Source: JTS-RE37 sp041744575
GTDB lineage: Bacteria; Bacteroidota; Bacteroidia; Flavobacteriales; Flavobacteriaceae
Assembly (NCBI GenBank): GCA_041744575.1
Contig: JBGTKP010000002.1
Coordinates: forward strand, 1-64,000
Length of the DNA: 64,000 nucleotides
Direction: 5' to 3'
Part shown: positions 44,504 through 54,021 of the stretch, piece by piece
How the letters are laid out: each line of letters starts with the position of its first letter
How positions within the stretch are numbered: position 1 is the first letter of the stretch
Notes under the pieces: model-generated
The model's input: only the letters and a program-made list of their open reading frames with translations
Databases searched by the model: none
Told to the model about the DNA's origin: nothing
Program-made: the position numbers and the translations under genes

Positions 44504-47500
44504 TCATTTTCCACTGAAGGTGACATTCATCAACGCCACAACACCGGATCTTTTTTCCTCCTTTTTCGGTTTATACACAAAGTAAACTGCCTTGGCCTTT
44601 TCGCTCACAGGATTTGTCATTTTTATCGGTATGACCCCGCCTTGCTGACCTGAAGCCGCTTTCGACAAACTTCCGCTACCAATCAATTTTCCGTCAGGAG
44701 CATCAAGGTGCATTTCAAAATCCAGTCCGGAAGCAGGGGGCGACTCCCATCCCGCTGCCAGCGTCGCTGATTTGACGCCGGTAAGATCAACATCTTCCAG
44801 GGCAAACCAACTTTCACTTTCAGGAACAACCAGGAGATCCATCCCGTTAAAGTTTACCACGGTCATCCCCTCTTGCCTGGTGGCTTTTGAAAACGATACC
44901 GTGCTCCCCATAAGGGTTACCGATTTTACTCCGGTCAAAGGTCTTGCCTCACCAACCCCGTTATCCGTATAGCTTGCGGTGAGGACCATTACATTGGTTC
45001 CTTCCCCTGGTTCAGGGACCACCTTCCCAACTGGTGGCAGAGATTTCGTCCGCATGCCATTGTCCGCCAGGGATTGTATATACAAGGCCATTTGGCGCGT
45101 TTCATCCTGACTGATGGTCGGGTGGGCCGGCATGGTCACTTCGCCCCAGACCCCACTTCCGCCATCGGTGATCTTTTTTTGCAGGTAACCAATCATGTCC
45201 TTATCATTCTTATATTTTTCGGCTACCTGCAGGTAGGTAGGGCCGATGGAAGGTTCTTTTTCTTTATGGCAGGTCTTGCAATCCATTGCCATTGTCAAAG
45301 CCTTTCCCGTAACTGTTGCAGAAACTTCCTGATGTCCCAGAGACTTCTCAACCTCATCCATTCCCTGTCTGTAATCAACGGAGACAAAGATGTTGGAGGC
45401 ATCAATCTGATCACCGTCCACATCTGTTACCACCACCTTATAGTCCACGGGAACACCCGGAATAAAAAATGAACGGTTGCCACTGCTGATGGCAATGTCC
45501 ACCTCCGGCCTTGAATTTCCGGCGACCACAGACATTACATCGCTTTTCGCACTTTCCCCCTTGTCATCCTTCACCTCTACCGAAATTTTAAATTCCCCAG
45601 CCTTCTGATAGATATGGTCAATTTCAGGCGTATTGGTTTCCCTTGTTGAACCATCTCCAAGGTCCCATACATAGGTAACCGCATCCTTTTCCCGGTCAGA
45701 GGCAGTCACATTTGCCTTTATGGAGAGCGGAACAGGTCCGGAAGTCTTGTCAACAATCAGGCCATCGATGACCGGAGGCCGGTTACCTCCGTTGTACTGT
45801 ATATAGCTCAACCCCGAATTTTCATTTTTGGAGAACCAGCCGCTGCCATATTCCAGCAGATAAACGCGCCCATCGGGGCTCATCTCCATATCGATCAGAT
45901 TGTTCAGACTGATATCCGGAGCAAAAGGTTCCATCTTGTTGAACGTCCCATCCTCGAAGAGGCTCACCGCCTTCATCCAGCCGCGCATCCAGTCATAAAT
46001 AATTATCTTGCCATCATAATAATCCGGTAATTTATCCTCTCCCTGATACAAGTCTGAGTAATATGCCGGGCCAGCCATGGCATTCCTGCCACCGGTTCCC
46101 ACCTGCGGAAATTCTCCCGTTTCTCCGTAGGGATAATAGATATAGGCAGGCATGGCCGGTGGTAATTCCCTGAGACCGGTATTGTTCTTGGAATCGTTGA
46201 TCGGTTCTTCGGGATCAAAAGCTTCTCCACTCTCCCCGGATGTGTAATCATAATCATGATAAGGTTTATTGTCTCCAATGAACAATGGCCAGCCAAAATT
46301 TCCGGCTTCCCGGGCCTGGTTCATTTCGTCGTAGCCGCGCGGCCCCCTGGTAGCCAGGCTATCATCGCGCGCATCCGGTCCTACTTCCCCCCAGTATACA
46401 TAGCCATTTTTCGGATCGACAGAGATCCTGTAGGGATTCCGATGTCCCATAGTATAGATTTCAGGTCGGGACTTCCCGGTTCCCACAGGGAAAAGGTTCC
46501 CTTCCGGAATTTCATAGGTGCCATCCTCCTTTACCTTGATCCGGAGGATCTTACCTCGGAGATCATTGGTATTTCCCGAAGAACGCCGTGCATCATATTG
46601 GTCATGTCCGGGGATGTCATTCAGTGGGGCAAAGCCACTGCTTACGTACTTCACGTTCTTCTCATCGAAGGGGGTCGAATTATCCCCGCTTGAAAGATAA
46701 AGCATATCATCCGGGCCAAAGGCAATCGAACCCCCGGTATGGCAGCATATCTCACGCTGAGAGTCTACTTCCAGGATCACCTGTTCAGATTCCTTGTCAA
46801 AAACACCATCCGCATATTTAAATCGTGAAAGGCGGTTCACCCACGAATCCCCGGTGGGAGCGTAATAAATATAAATCCAATGATTTTTTTCGTAATGCGG
46901 ATCCTTCTGAAGACCCATGAGACCTTCTTCGGCATTCACCCCGGGGGTCTTCAGGGTTTTGCTGTACACCTCCAGAAATCCTACCTGTCTGACGGTGTCT
47001 TCTGCAGCACTGTAAAGCATGACCTCACCCCGGCGTTGCCCAATGAGAACATCATTATTGGGGAGGACGGCCATTTCTGTGGGTTCAAAAAATTCCCCGG
47101 TACTCAAGGGAACTTTTATAAATCGATCACCATCCGGCGGGATCTGTGACGTTACCTTTTTTTCATCAGGGGCCAGGTTCTCCCCGATGGCATACTGAAT
47201 TCCGCCAAGGAGATGTCTGAGATAATTTTCTTCGGTATAACTTTCTTCTGTATGGCCCAAAGCCGTATAGAAGGATCGTCCGCCATCAAATTCATGGTAC
47301 CAGCTCATCGGATGGTAAGAACCATTCGTACCTCCTTCGTAGGTGGACTCATCAATAGTCAGCACTACATTATTATCCGGGTTCAGTTTCTTGTAGTTGT
47401 ACATCTCATCAGAACGGTGCCACACAGAGTCCTTGAAAAAACTGGTAGCTCCAAAATTTTTGTCTTTTATGACAAAGTCTGCTTCCGGGGTCCCCGGGGG

Positions 47501-47908
47501 ATGCCCGTTAAAATAGCCCCCCACCAGTTTCCCGTACCAGTTCCAGTCATATTCTGTATCTGCGGCAGCGTGAACCCCCACGAAACTACCGCCGGCCTGA
47601 ATGTATCTTTCAAAAGCCGCCTCCTGTTTTGCGTTGAGAACATCACCCGTAGTATTGAGAAAAATAACAGACGCATAATTTTTCAAGCTGTCTTCCTCAA
47701 AATACGCGGCGTTTTTGGTGGTATCTACGGCGAAATTGTTTTCTTTTCCCAACTTCTGTATGGCCACAAGACCAGCAGGGATGGATGCATGATTAAAACC
47801 CATGGTTTTTGAAAAGACCAGCACCCTGGGTTGATCACTCCTTTTTTTAGTGCACCCCGATATAGCCAGGCAGCCGATGATTGCCACACACCAAAAATAA
47901 TTTTCCAT
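44504..47908 (-). CDS. ThuA-sugar dehydrogenase-PKD-cytochrome c fusion lipoprotein
   Basis: A 1134-residue lipoprotein (lipobox AISG|C near residue 19) with five recognisable parts. Residues about 28-245 are a ThuA-type glutaminase-like domain (RVLVFSKTMGFNHASIPAGL, GVHAAADTEYDWNWYG). About 265-690 is a glucose/sorbosone dehydrogenase propeller (EPTEMAVLPNNDVLIGQRRG, EEGLMGLQKDP, MGHRNPYRISVDP). About 715-800 is a PKD domain (VTYVWDLGDGST). A cytochrome c part has CKTCH at 877-881 and a possible Met ligand in VTMPAHP. About 990-1134 is a carbohydrate-binding-like sandwich. It would oxidise a sugar-like substrate at the surface and pass electrons to its own haem. The combination is known in Bacteroidota, but its substrate is not. 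It is divergent from an amidohydrolase gene. Confidence 0.88.
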   Translation of the reverse strand: MENYFWCVAIIGCLAISGCTKKRSDQPRVLVFSKTMGFNHASIPAGLVAIQKLGKENNFAVDTTKNAAYFEEDSLKNYASVIFLNTTGDVLNAKQEAAFERYIQAGGSFVGVHAAADTEYDWNWYGKLVGGYFNGHPPGTPEADFVIKDKNFGATSFFKDSVWHRSDEMYNYKKLNPDNNVVLTIDESTYEGGTNGSYHPMSWYHEFDGGRSFYTALGHTEESYTEENYLRHLLGGIQYAIGENLAPDEKKVTSQIPPDGDRFIKVPLSTGEFFEPTEMAVLPNNDVLIGQRRGEVMLYSAAEDTVRQVGFLEVYSKTLKTPGVNAEEGLMGLQKDPHYEKNHWIYIYYAPTGDSWVNRLSRFKYADGVFDKESEQVILEVDSQREICCHTGGSIAFGPDDMLYLSSGDNSTPFDEKNVKYVSSGFAPLNDIPGHDQYDARRSSGNTNDLRGKILRIKVKEDGTYEIPEGNLFPVGTGKSRPEIYTMGHRNPYRISVDPKNGYVYWGEVGPDARDDSLATRGPRGYDEMNQAREAGNFGWPLFIGDNKPYHDYDYTSGESGEAFDPEEPINDSKNNTGLRELPPAMPAYIYYPYGETGEFPQVGTGGRNAMAGPAYYSDLYQGEDKLPDYYDGKIIIYDWMRGWMKAVSLFEDGTFNKMEPFAPDISLNNLIDMEMSPDGRVYLLEYGSGWFSKNENSGLSYIQYNGGNRPPVIDGLIVDKTSGPVPLSIKANVTASDREKDAVTYVWDLGDGSTRETNTPEIDHIYQKAGEFKISVEVKDDKGESAKSDVMSVVAGNSRPEVDIAISSGNRSFFIPGVPVDYKVVVTDVDGDQIDASNIFVSVDYRQGMDEVEKSLGHQEVSATVTGKALTMAMDCKTCHKEKEPSIGPTYLQVAEKYKNDKDMIGYLQKKITDGGSGVWGEVTMPAHPTISQDETRQMALYIQSLADNGMRTKSLPPVGKVVPEPGEGTNVMVLTASYTDNGVGEARPLTGVKSVTLMGSTVSFSKATRQEGMTVVNFNGMDLLVVPESESWFALEDVDLTGVKSATLAAGWESPPASGLDFEMHLDAPDGKLIGSGSLSKAASGQQGGVIPIKMTNPVSEKAKAVYFVYKPKKEEKRSGVVALMNVTFSGK

Positions 47909-48289
47909 AAGACTTGTTTTGTTTGATTAGAACTAATTGCTTACCGTGTTCTGACTACCTGAGGTCCGCATGGAGCGGGTCAACCTAACGAAATGAATTT
48001 TTGAGGCAGGTTGATTGCATAATCCTCAAAATTAATCCATTTTTAGCTTTTAAAGATAGGTATACTCGCTATAAAAAACCAAGAATTTATTAAGGGGGAT
48101 GCAATTATTTTAGGAATTTGACCATCGCTGACAACACATACTTAACAGAACCTTGCGGAAGATACCCTCCTCAACTCCCAAAAACAAGTGTGGATGGACC
48201 GGACGTCAATTAAGGCTGCGATTTTGTAACTTTACGATGAACGCTATATTAACATTGTACCCGGACGGGTGTAACCAAACACTTGCAAT
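47909..48289. other. Intergenic region between two divergent exported-protein genes
   Basis: This stretch of 381 bases holds no convincing gene. It contains likely promoter parts for both sides: the minus-strand box TAATTTTG (complement at 48027-48034), about 119 bases before the dehydrogenase fusion gene, and TAACTTTA (48227-48234), a one-off -7 match, 56 bases before the amidohydrolase gene. The middle is AT-rich, with no strong inverted repeat seen. Confidence 0.5.
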
Positions 48290-49666
48290 ATGAAGAAATT
48301 CCACATGCTTATTCCGGCTCTATTACTAGCCGCCTGTAATGAGGCTCAGCAGGAACCTGGCTCCACAGCTTCACTGATAACCAACGTCAACATCATTGAT
48401 GTCCGCAATGGCAGCATCCTTGAAGACCACCAGATGGTCATTGATTCCGGTAAAATCATCAAAATCCTCCAAAAGGTAAGCCATCCTGAGTCCTACAAGA
48501 CCAGGATTGACGGGATGGGGAGCTATGCCCTTCCGGGTTTGGCCGAAATGCACGCACATATCCCCTCACCGGATACTCCGAGAGAGCGGATTGAAGAAAC
48601 CCTCTTTTTATATCTGTCCAGCGGTATCACCACCATACGCGGAATGCTGGGTCATCCGTCCCATCTCGATATGAGGGAGGCGGCACAGAAGGGAACTTTG
48701 CTGAGTCCCCGTATTTTCACATCCAGTCCCTCCTTGAACGGAACGACTGTAAGCACACCTGAAGAGGCCCGTAAAAAAGTGTTGCAATATAAGGAAGAGG
48801 GATACGACTTCCTTAAAATACATCCGGGGATCCAAAGGGAGGTTTTTGATAGCCTCGTAAAAACCGCCAAGGCAGCAGACATGGCATTTTCCGGACACGT
48901 TCCTGTGGCAGTAGGGATTCGGCATGCCCTTGAAAGCCAGTATGCCTCCATAGATCATGTTGATGGTTTCCTGGAAGGTCTGGTACCCGGGGCAAAGCAG
49001 ACAGATCCTGAAACGAATGGATTTTTCGGATATAATTTTACCCCGCTGGCGGACACTACCCTGATTGCTGAGCTGGTAAGTCTTTCGCGGGAAAATAAGG
49101 TATGGATCGTTCCCACGCAGAGTTTATTTGAACGCTGGTTTGCCCCGGTGTCTGCAGATGAGTTGCTGGCCCAGCCCGAAATGAAATATATGCCCGCCAC
49201 AACGCTCGAAGACTGGAAAAGAAGAAAGGAAGAATCAACCGGTCCCGGTTCGGGTTTCAGCGAGGAACAATGGATTACCTTTGATCTCATAAGAAAAAAG
49301 CTGATCAATGCGTTGCAGGATAATGGCCATGGAATTCTGCTCGGCTCGGATGCGCCACAACTCTTTAACGTCCCCGGGTTCTCAATCCACCATGAAATCG
49401 AAGGGATGGCGCGTGCCGGCCTCTCGCCTCTGGAAATCGTGCAATCCGGAACCATCAGTCCTGCACGTTTTTTCGGGAAGGAAGGAGAATTTGGCGAATT
49501 AAAGGAGGGAATGGCCGCAGACCTTATTTTGGTAAATGGCAACCCATTGAACGATCTCGGGGCGCTGAAGGATCTGAACGGAGTGATGGTTCGGGGTCAT
49601 TGGCTTTCCAGAGAAGCGATAAATAAGAGACTGGCTCAAATTGCAGCCAATGCCATTAATCATTAA
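48290..49666 (+). CDS. Amidohydrolase family lipoprotein
   Basis: A 458-residue lipoprotein of the metal-dependent amidohydrolase superfamily. The lipobox is LLAA|C16. The metal motif HxH is His88 and His90 in EMHAHIPSP. SGHVPV near residue 203 and IDHVDG near 224 hold the further histidines, and GSDAPQLFNVPG near 353 holds the metal-activating Asp. The C-terminal GEFGELKEGMAADLILVNGN is the typical return to the small beta domain. It is like imidazolonepropionase/prolidase-like amidohydrolases of Bacteroidota; the substrate (peptide, lactone or other) is unknown. It is divergent from the dehydrogenase fusion gene. Confidence 0.9.
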   Translation: MKKFHMLIPALLLAACNEAQQEPGSTASLITNVNIIDVRNGSILEDHQMVIDSGKIIKILQKVSHPESYKTRIDGMGSYALPGLAEMHAHIPSPDTPRERIEETLFLYLSSGITTIRGMLGHPSHLDMREAAQKGTLLSPRIFTSSPSLNGTTVSTPEEARKKVLQYKEEGYDFLKIHPGIQREVFDSLVKTAKAADMAFSGHVPVAVGIRHALESQYASIDHVDGFLEGLVPGAKQTDPETNGFFGYNFTPLADTTLIAELVSLSRENKVWIVPTQSLFERWFAPVSADELLAQPEMKYMPATTLEDWKRRKEESTGPGSGFSEEQWITFDLIRKKLINALQDNGHGILLGSDAPQLFNVPGFSIHHEIEGMARAGLSPLEIVQSGTISPARFFGKEGEFGELKEGMAADLILVNGNPLNDLGALKDLNGVMVRGHWLSREAINKRLAQIAANAINH

Positions 49667-49818
49667 TGGGTTTGCGTTTGACTCGGCTTTCCGGGATTGG
49701 TGCGCGATTTAAACTCACGTGCAACCCTCAGAATCTGAAGATGCCATTACCGAACTGCAGCTTGTAATTTTTGTATTATATTCGAAGTGATGACAACCCT
49801 GTCGTAATTGTGTCCACT

Positions 49819-50316
49819 ATGCTAAAAAAAATAATGATTGGGATAGGAATTCTATTACTACTGATCCAGTTCATTCGCCCGGAGAAAAATGAAGGTGACG
49901 ACCGGACATTTGATATTTCCAGGGAATACCAAATACCAACAGAAGTTAACACGACTTTAAAGGTAGCCTGTAATGATTGCCATTCCAATAAGACCACCTA
50001 CCCTTGGTATTCAAAAGTGCAACCGGTTGCGTGGTATCTGGAAGGTCATGTTGAGGATGGGAAGCGGCATCTGAACTTTTCCAGTTTCACCAAGCTGCCG
50101 CTGTCCGTCCAAAATCATAAGTTTGAAGAAATCATAGAGATGGTAGAAGAGAAAGAAATGCCCCTGGCAGATTATACGTATTTTGGGCTACACGAAGAGG
50201 CCCAACTCGAACCCAAAGAGCGAAAAGAGATCGTTGATTGGGCAAAAAATCAGATGACCTATTTAAAAGCGACCTATCCGGCGGATAGCCTTAAAATGAA
50301 ACCGCGTGCTAAATAA
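49819..50316 (+). CDS. Membrane-anchored haem-binding domain protein
   Basis: A 165-residue protein with an N-terminal hydrophobic anchor (MIGIGILLLLIQFIRP). The domain shows CNDCH at 51-55 (TLKVACNDCHSNKTTYPWYS), then PVAWYLEGHVEDGKRHLNFS and a C-terminal helix, which is the pattern of the Pfam haem-binding domain (cytochrome P460/CCP-like neighbours). ATG 49819 is chosen because it starts the membrane anchor; the frame is open 48 bases upstream. A YceI gene follows after 69 bases. So a CxxCH protein is again beside YceI, as at 1321-2256. Confidence 0.85.
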   Translation: MLKKIMIGIGILLLLIQFIRPEKNEGDDRTFDISREYQIPTEVNTTLKVACNDCHSNKTTYPWYSKVQPVAWYLEGHVEDGKRHLNFSSFTKLPLSVQNHKFEEIIEMVEEKEMPLADYTYFGLHEEAQLEPKERKEIVDWAKNQMTYLKATYPADSLKMKPRAK

Positions 50317-50385
50317 TTCTTTAAAAGGAGTATCTTATCCCCTATTTAGAAACCTGATATCAATTATAACTTTAAAAACTTGAAA

Positions 50386-50946
50386 ATGAAAAAATGCTTC
50401 TTATCACTTGCCCTCCTTGTGAGTTGTTACTTATCCGCACAAATGGAATGGAAGGCGGATCCTGCTCACTCCAACGTGAACTTCGCAATTTCCCACCTGA
50501 TGATTTCAGAAGTTACCGGGAATTTTACCGAATTCGATATTTCCGCTACCGCGGACGCCACATTTAAAGATCCCACCTTTAAGGTGAGCATCCCAACTGC
50601 AAGTATCAATACCGGGAACACCCGAAGGGATGATCATTTGAAAAGTGAGGATTTTTTCGCCGTCGAGGCTCACCCTGCCCTCACCTTTGCATCTACTTCC
50701 TTTGAAAAATCAGGAGAAAAGGATTTTAAGCTTACGGGGGATCTGACTTTGCATGGTGTTACCAAACCGGTGACCCTGGAAGGCAGGCTGAATGGCATCA
50801 TCACTGATGAACGCAGCCAGAAATTAAAAGCCGGATTGAAATTAATGGGTACAATTAACCGGAAGGATTTTGGAGTGGGAACCAAGGACTTCCCTATTGG
50901 TGATGAGGTAGAAATGGTGATCAATCTCGAAATGGCACAGCAATAG
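50386..50946 (+). CDS. YceI family protein, second copy
   Basis: A 186-residue exported protein. The ATG at 50386 starts a signal peptide (MKKCFLSLALLVSCYLSAQ); a TTG six bases earlier is less likely. The mature part is a full YceI domain: WKADPAHSNVNFAISHLMIS, DDHLKSEDFFAVEAHPALTF, LTLHGVTKPVTLEGRLNG, INRKDFGVGTKDFPIGDEVE. Family members form a lipocalin-like barrel around an isoprenoid chain. It matches the family consensus much better than the copy at 1711. It follows the haem-binding protein gene. Confidence 0.95.
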   Translation: MKKCFLSLALLVSCYLSAQMEWKADPAHSNVNFAISHLMISEVTGNFTEFDISATADATFKDPTFKVSIPTASINTGNTRRDDHLKSEDFFAVEAHPALTFASTSFEKSGEKDFKLTGDLTLHGVTKPVTLEGRLNGIITDERSQKLKAGLKLMGTINRKDFGVGTKDFPIGDEVEMVINLEMAQQ

Positions 50947-50999
50947 GTTCCGGACCATCCCACGTGTAATCTGAGTCTCTGATCCGGTCCTTTGAGCTA

Positions 51000-52253
51000 A
51001 TGAAATATACCGCTGTTTTCCTCTTTCTGAGTATCATTCATACGTCAGTAACTGGACAGGTACTGCTCCAGCCTGATCAAGTGTTTGATGGGATCCGAAT
51101 GCATAAAGGCTGGGTGGTCCTTGTGGAGGGTAACGTTATAAGTTATAGCGGGGATATCTCAGGCCTGAACAAACCGGATAAAACCAGGGTGATCGACCTG
51201 CCGGGATCCACCCTGCTGCCCGGAATAATAGAAGGCCATTCTCATTTGTTACTGCATCCCTATAATGAAACTGACTGGAACGACCAGGTACTAAGGGAAT
51301 CTGTGGCCGAACGATCTGTCAGAGCCTCGGTACATGCCGGCACGTCACTTCTGGCAGGAATTACCACCATGCGGGACCTGGGTTCTGAAGGAGCGGGGTA
51401 CGCCGATGTATCGCTTAAAAAGACCATTGAAGAAGGGATCATCCCCGGCCCCAGACTTCTTGTTGCCGGACCGGCGATTGTGGCCACAGGCGCTTATGGT
51501 CCCAAAGGTTTCCATGACGGCGTGAGGGTACCCCTTGGAGCCGAAGAAGCCAGTGGTACAGATGAGTTGCTGACTACAGTCAGGAGGCAACTGGGAAACG
51601 GAGCAGACCTCATCAAGGTCTACGCTGATTACCGGTGGGCAAAGGGAGAGCCATCCCAACCCACTTTTCTTCCCCATGAACTTGAAGTCCTGGTTGCCGC
51701 AGTGAAGAGTGCAGGTGGTGTTGTTGTAGCACATGCCAGTACGGTTGAAGGGATGCGACGCGCCATCATGGCCGGGGTGGAAACCATTGAACATGGAGAC
51801 CAGGGAACCGCTGAGATTTTCAGACTTATGAAGGAGTACAATGTAGCTTTATGCCCTACATTGGCCGCTGGAGACGCGGTCGAACAATACAAGGGATGGG
51901 TTAAAAATTCCTCAGCCGATCCCCTTGGGATTACCGAAAAAAAAGCCTCCTTCAAGAACGCGCTGGACGCCGGGGTTACTATTGTTTTTGGAGGCGATGT
52001 AGGGGTGTTTGCCCATGGTGAAAACTACCGTGAGATGGAATTGATGGCAGAATACGGTATGGCTCCCCTTGACGTTTTAAAGGCGGCAACCTCAGTGAAT
52101 GCGCACATCTTTCATCTTCCACGGATTGGCCAGGTAAAGGCAGGTTTTCTCGCAGATCTGATTGCAGTTCCCGGCGATCCATCCGATGATATTTCCCTTA
52201 TGGGCAAAGTGCACTTTGTCATGAAAGATGGAAAGATCTATAAAGGAGAATAG
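51000..52253 (+). CDS. Secreted amidohydrolase (imidazolonepropionase-like)
   Basis: A 417-residue exported hydrolase. Residues 1-19 form a signal peptide (FLFLSIIHTSVTGQ). Metal ligands are His80 and His82 in IIEGHSHLLLHP, a lysine in DLIKVYADYRW (near 203), AHASTVEGMRRAI and IEHGDQ histidines, and Asp333 in GGDVGVFAHGEN. The end IGQVKAGFLADLIAVPGDP closes the beta domain. It resembles the secreted X-Pro dipeptidase-like amidohydrolases. It is a second amidohydrolase within 3 kb but not lipid-anchored, and the two share only family-level similarity. The substrate is unknown. Confidence 0.9.
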   Translation: MKYTAVFLFLSIIHTSVTGQVLLQPDQVFDGIRMHKGWVVLVEGNVISYSGDISGLNKPDKTRVIDLPGSTLLPGIIEGHSHLLLHPYNETDWNDQVLRESVAERSVRASVHAGTSLLAGITTMRDLGSEGAGYADVSLKKTIEEGIIPGPRLLVAGPAIVATGAYGPKGFHDGVRVPLGAEEASGTDELLTTVRRQLGNGADLIKVYADYRWAKGEPSQPTFLPHELEVLVAAVKSAGGVVVAHASTVEGMRRAIMAGVETIEHGDQGTAEIFRLMKEYNVALCPTLAAGDAVEQYKGWVKNSSADPLGITEKKASFKNALDAGVTIVFGGDVGVFAHGENYREMELMAEYGMAPLDVLKAATSVNAHIFHLPRIGQVKAGFLADLIAVPGDPSDDISLMGKVHFVMKDGKIYKGE

Positions 52254-52489
52254 GCGGGAGAAGAATAGCGGTGCCTGTTATCCCGCACGCCGAATATCCC
52301 CGGGTGGTCATTGAAATTCCCGAACCTGATAAGGTAACAGATTTCTGAGGAGAACCAAAGGCAGATCCGGCACTACAGCCCGGAGACAAGCCATTGATCA
52401 TAAGTTGAGGTATTCCGGAAGATGATGTCCCATTGCGAAACACCGCTTTATAATTTGAATGATCTTAACCAGAAATAAATTAATATACC
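52254..52489 (+). pseudogene. Possible remnant of a decayed coding sequence
   Basis: Between the amidohydrolase and flavin oxidoreductase genes, one plus-strand frame beginning near 52270 reads like protein but is broken by stops TGA, TGA and TAA. The pieces include VPVIPHAEYPRVVIEIPEPD, then GEPKADPALQPGDKPLIIS, then GIPEDDVPLRNTAL. The proline- and acid-rich composition and orderly codon use are unlike random intergenic DNA. No family was recognised. It could also be chance, so this is a low-confidence call. Confidence 0.2.
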
Positions 52490-53926
52490 ATGAAAAAAAC
52501 GGGAAGACGGGACTTTATTAAAAATACCTCTCTGGCAGGAATTGCAACTACCATGATCTCACCTGACTTGTTCGGGGCGGAAAGAAAAAGCACACAAGCC
52601 GTAAGAAAAGTGATTGTCGCAGGTGCTGGGATTGCAGGGCTTTGTACTGCCTATGAGCTGATGAAAATGGGCCATGAAGTGGTGGTCCTCGAGGCAAGTG
52701 GCAGGCACGGAGGTCATGTTTTTACGGTACATGACGGGCTGTCAGACGGATTGTACGGGGATTTTGGTGCTGAACATTTTACCAATCCGGGATATGAGAA
52801 ATACCGGGAATATGTAAATGAACTGGGGTTAACCGCCCTCCCCTATCCAAGAAGAAAAAATCTATGGCGCCGTATTGAAGGTACCTTCTATACTGAAGAA
52901 AAACTGGCAGACCAGTCAACGCTGCTTCAGATGGGATTTAATGAAAGAGAAGCAGAATTTCTCTCCAGGAATGCATTTGGAGAATTAAAAAGCCTGTTTA
53001 TTGCAGAGTACCTTGATAAATTTACCAACGAGTACGAACCTTTCAACATCGGACTGGATCATCTGGACTCGGTTCCAATGGCCGAAATTTATAAAAAAGA
53101 AGGTGCATCCGACACGGCACTGAAATTCCTCGGCGGACAGAATTCCTCGGCGCTTTTTGAACTATGGCAGGCCGCGATCCTTCGTATGCGTGGCGTAGAC
53201 CATTTTCCAGTTGAAGTGTTTCGCTTAAAAGGCGGTAATCAGATGCTTCCGGATGCTTTTGCAAAGCAACTGGGAAAGCGTGTTTGGCTGAATACTCCCA
53301 TAGAAGCGATAGAACAAAGGGCTGAGGGGGTGAGCGTACATTATAAACAATATGGAAAAAGCCAGCAGATGACCGCCGATTTCCTGGTCAACTGCATTCC
53401 GCCACCGGCATTTAAAAACATCCCGGTGACCCCTCCCCTTCCCCCCGAAAAAGACTATATCATAAAAAATCTCACCTATGATTCCTATCAGCGATTTGTA
53501 TTTCAGGCCAGTTCCAAATTCTGGGAAGCAGATGGCGTCAGCATTAACCTGGAACTTGAGCACCCCGATCTCTGGTCTGTCTGGCAGTCCGCGGAGGAAG
53601 TAGATACCCATAGGGTCATTGTACTGGGTACGGGTCCCGGTGGCGTTTCCATTGGAAGGGCTCTGGCCGCTTTCAGAGATTTGTATCCGGGAGAGACAGA
53701 CACCATAGAACAGGCGGTAAGCAGAGACTGGACGAAGGAGACTTATGCCTATACTTGTGAACGGATAGCATTCCCAAAAGGCGAGCTACACAAATTTTGG
53801 CCTGGATTGATGGAACCCTGTGGCCGTATCTACTTTGCCGGAGCGTATGCAGACAATCTTAATTGGGGCATGGAAGCCTCCACGCGTTCGGCATTTAGGG
53901 TAGCCAATGCAATCAATGAGGCATAA
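52490..53926 (+). CDS. Tat-exported flavin amine oxidase-like oxidoreductase
   Basis: A 478-residue flavoprotein. The N-terminus has a twin-arginine signal RRDFIK (residues 6-11), followed by the short hydrophobic SLAGIATTMI, so it is folded before export. The FAD-binding site is VIVAGAGIAGLCTAYELMKM (G45, G47, G50) ending in VVVLEASGRHGGHV. The C-terminal FAD motif is GRIYFAGAYADNLNWGMEAS. This matches monoamine oxidase and phytoene-desaturase-type enzymes. It could oxidise an amine or a terpenoid in the periplasm; the neighbours do not tell which. An upstream gap of 236 bases may hold a gene remnant. Confidence 0.9.
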   Translation: MKKTGRRDFIKNTSLAGIATTMISPDLFGAERKSTQAVRKVIVAGAGIAGLCTAYELMKMGHEVVVLEASGRHGGHVFTVHDGLSDGLYGDFGAEHFTNPGYEKYREYVNELGLTALPYPRRKNLWRRIEGTFYTEEKLADQSTLLQMGFNEREAEFLSRNAFGELKSLFIAEYLDKFTNEYEPFNIGLDHLDSVPMAEIYKKEGASDTALKFLGGQNSSALFELWQAAILRMRGVDHFPVEVFRLKGGNQMLPDAFAKQLGKRVWLNTPIEAIEQRAEGVSVHYKQYGKSQQMTADFLVNCIPPPAFKNIPVTPPLPPEKDYIIKNLTYDSYQRFVFQASSKFWEADGVSINLELEHPDLWSVWQSAEEVDTHRVIVLGTGPGGVSIGRALAAFRDLYPGETDTIEQAVSRDWTKETYAYTCERIAFPKGELHKFWPGLMEPCGRIYFAGAYADNLNWGMEASTRSAFRVANAINEA

Positions 53927-54021
53927 GTATATTGATCAGTTGCATATCCGTAATAGAAAATACATACCTTCCATCCTGGAATAGCGCTTCAGAAATATAA
54001 CATTTGCAAACACGGTCAATC

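Noticed and set aside
47213..47812. 199-codon plus-strand open frame opposite the dehydrogenase fusion gene
   Set aside because: It is antisense to a gene with clear domains, and the translation shows no motif or signal peptide.
48955..49542. 195-codon minus-strand open frame opposite the amidohydrolase gene
   Set aside because: It is antisense to a convincing lipoprotein gene with metal-binding motifs.
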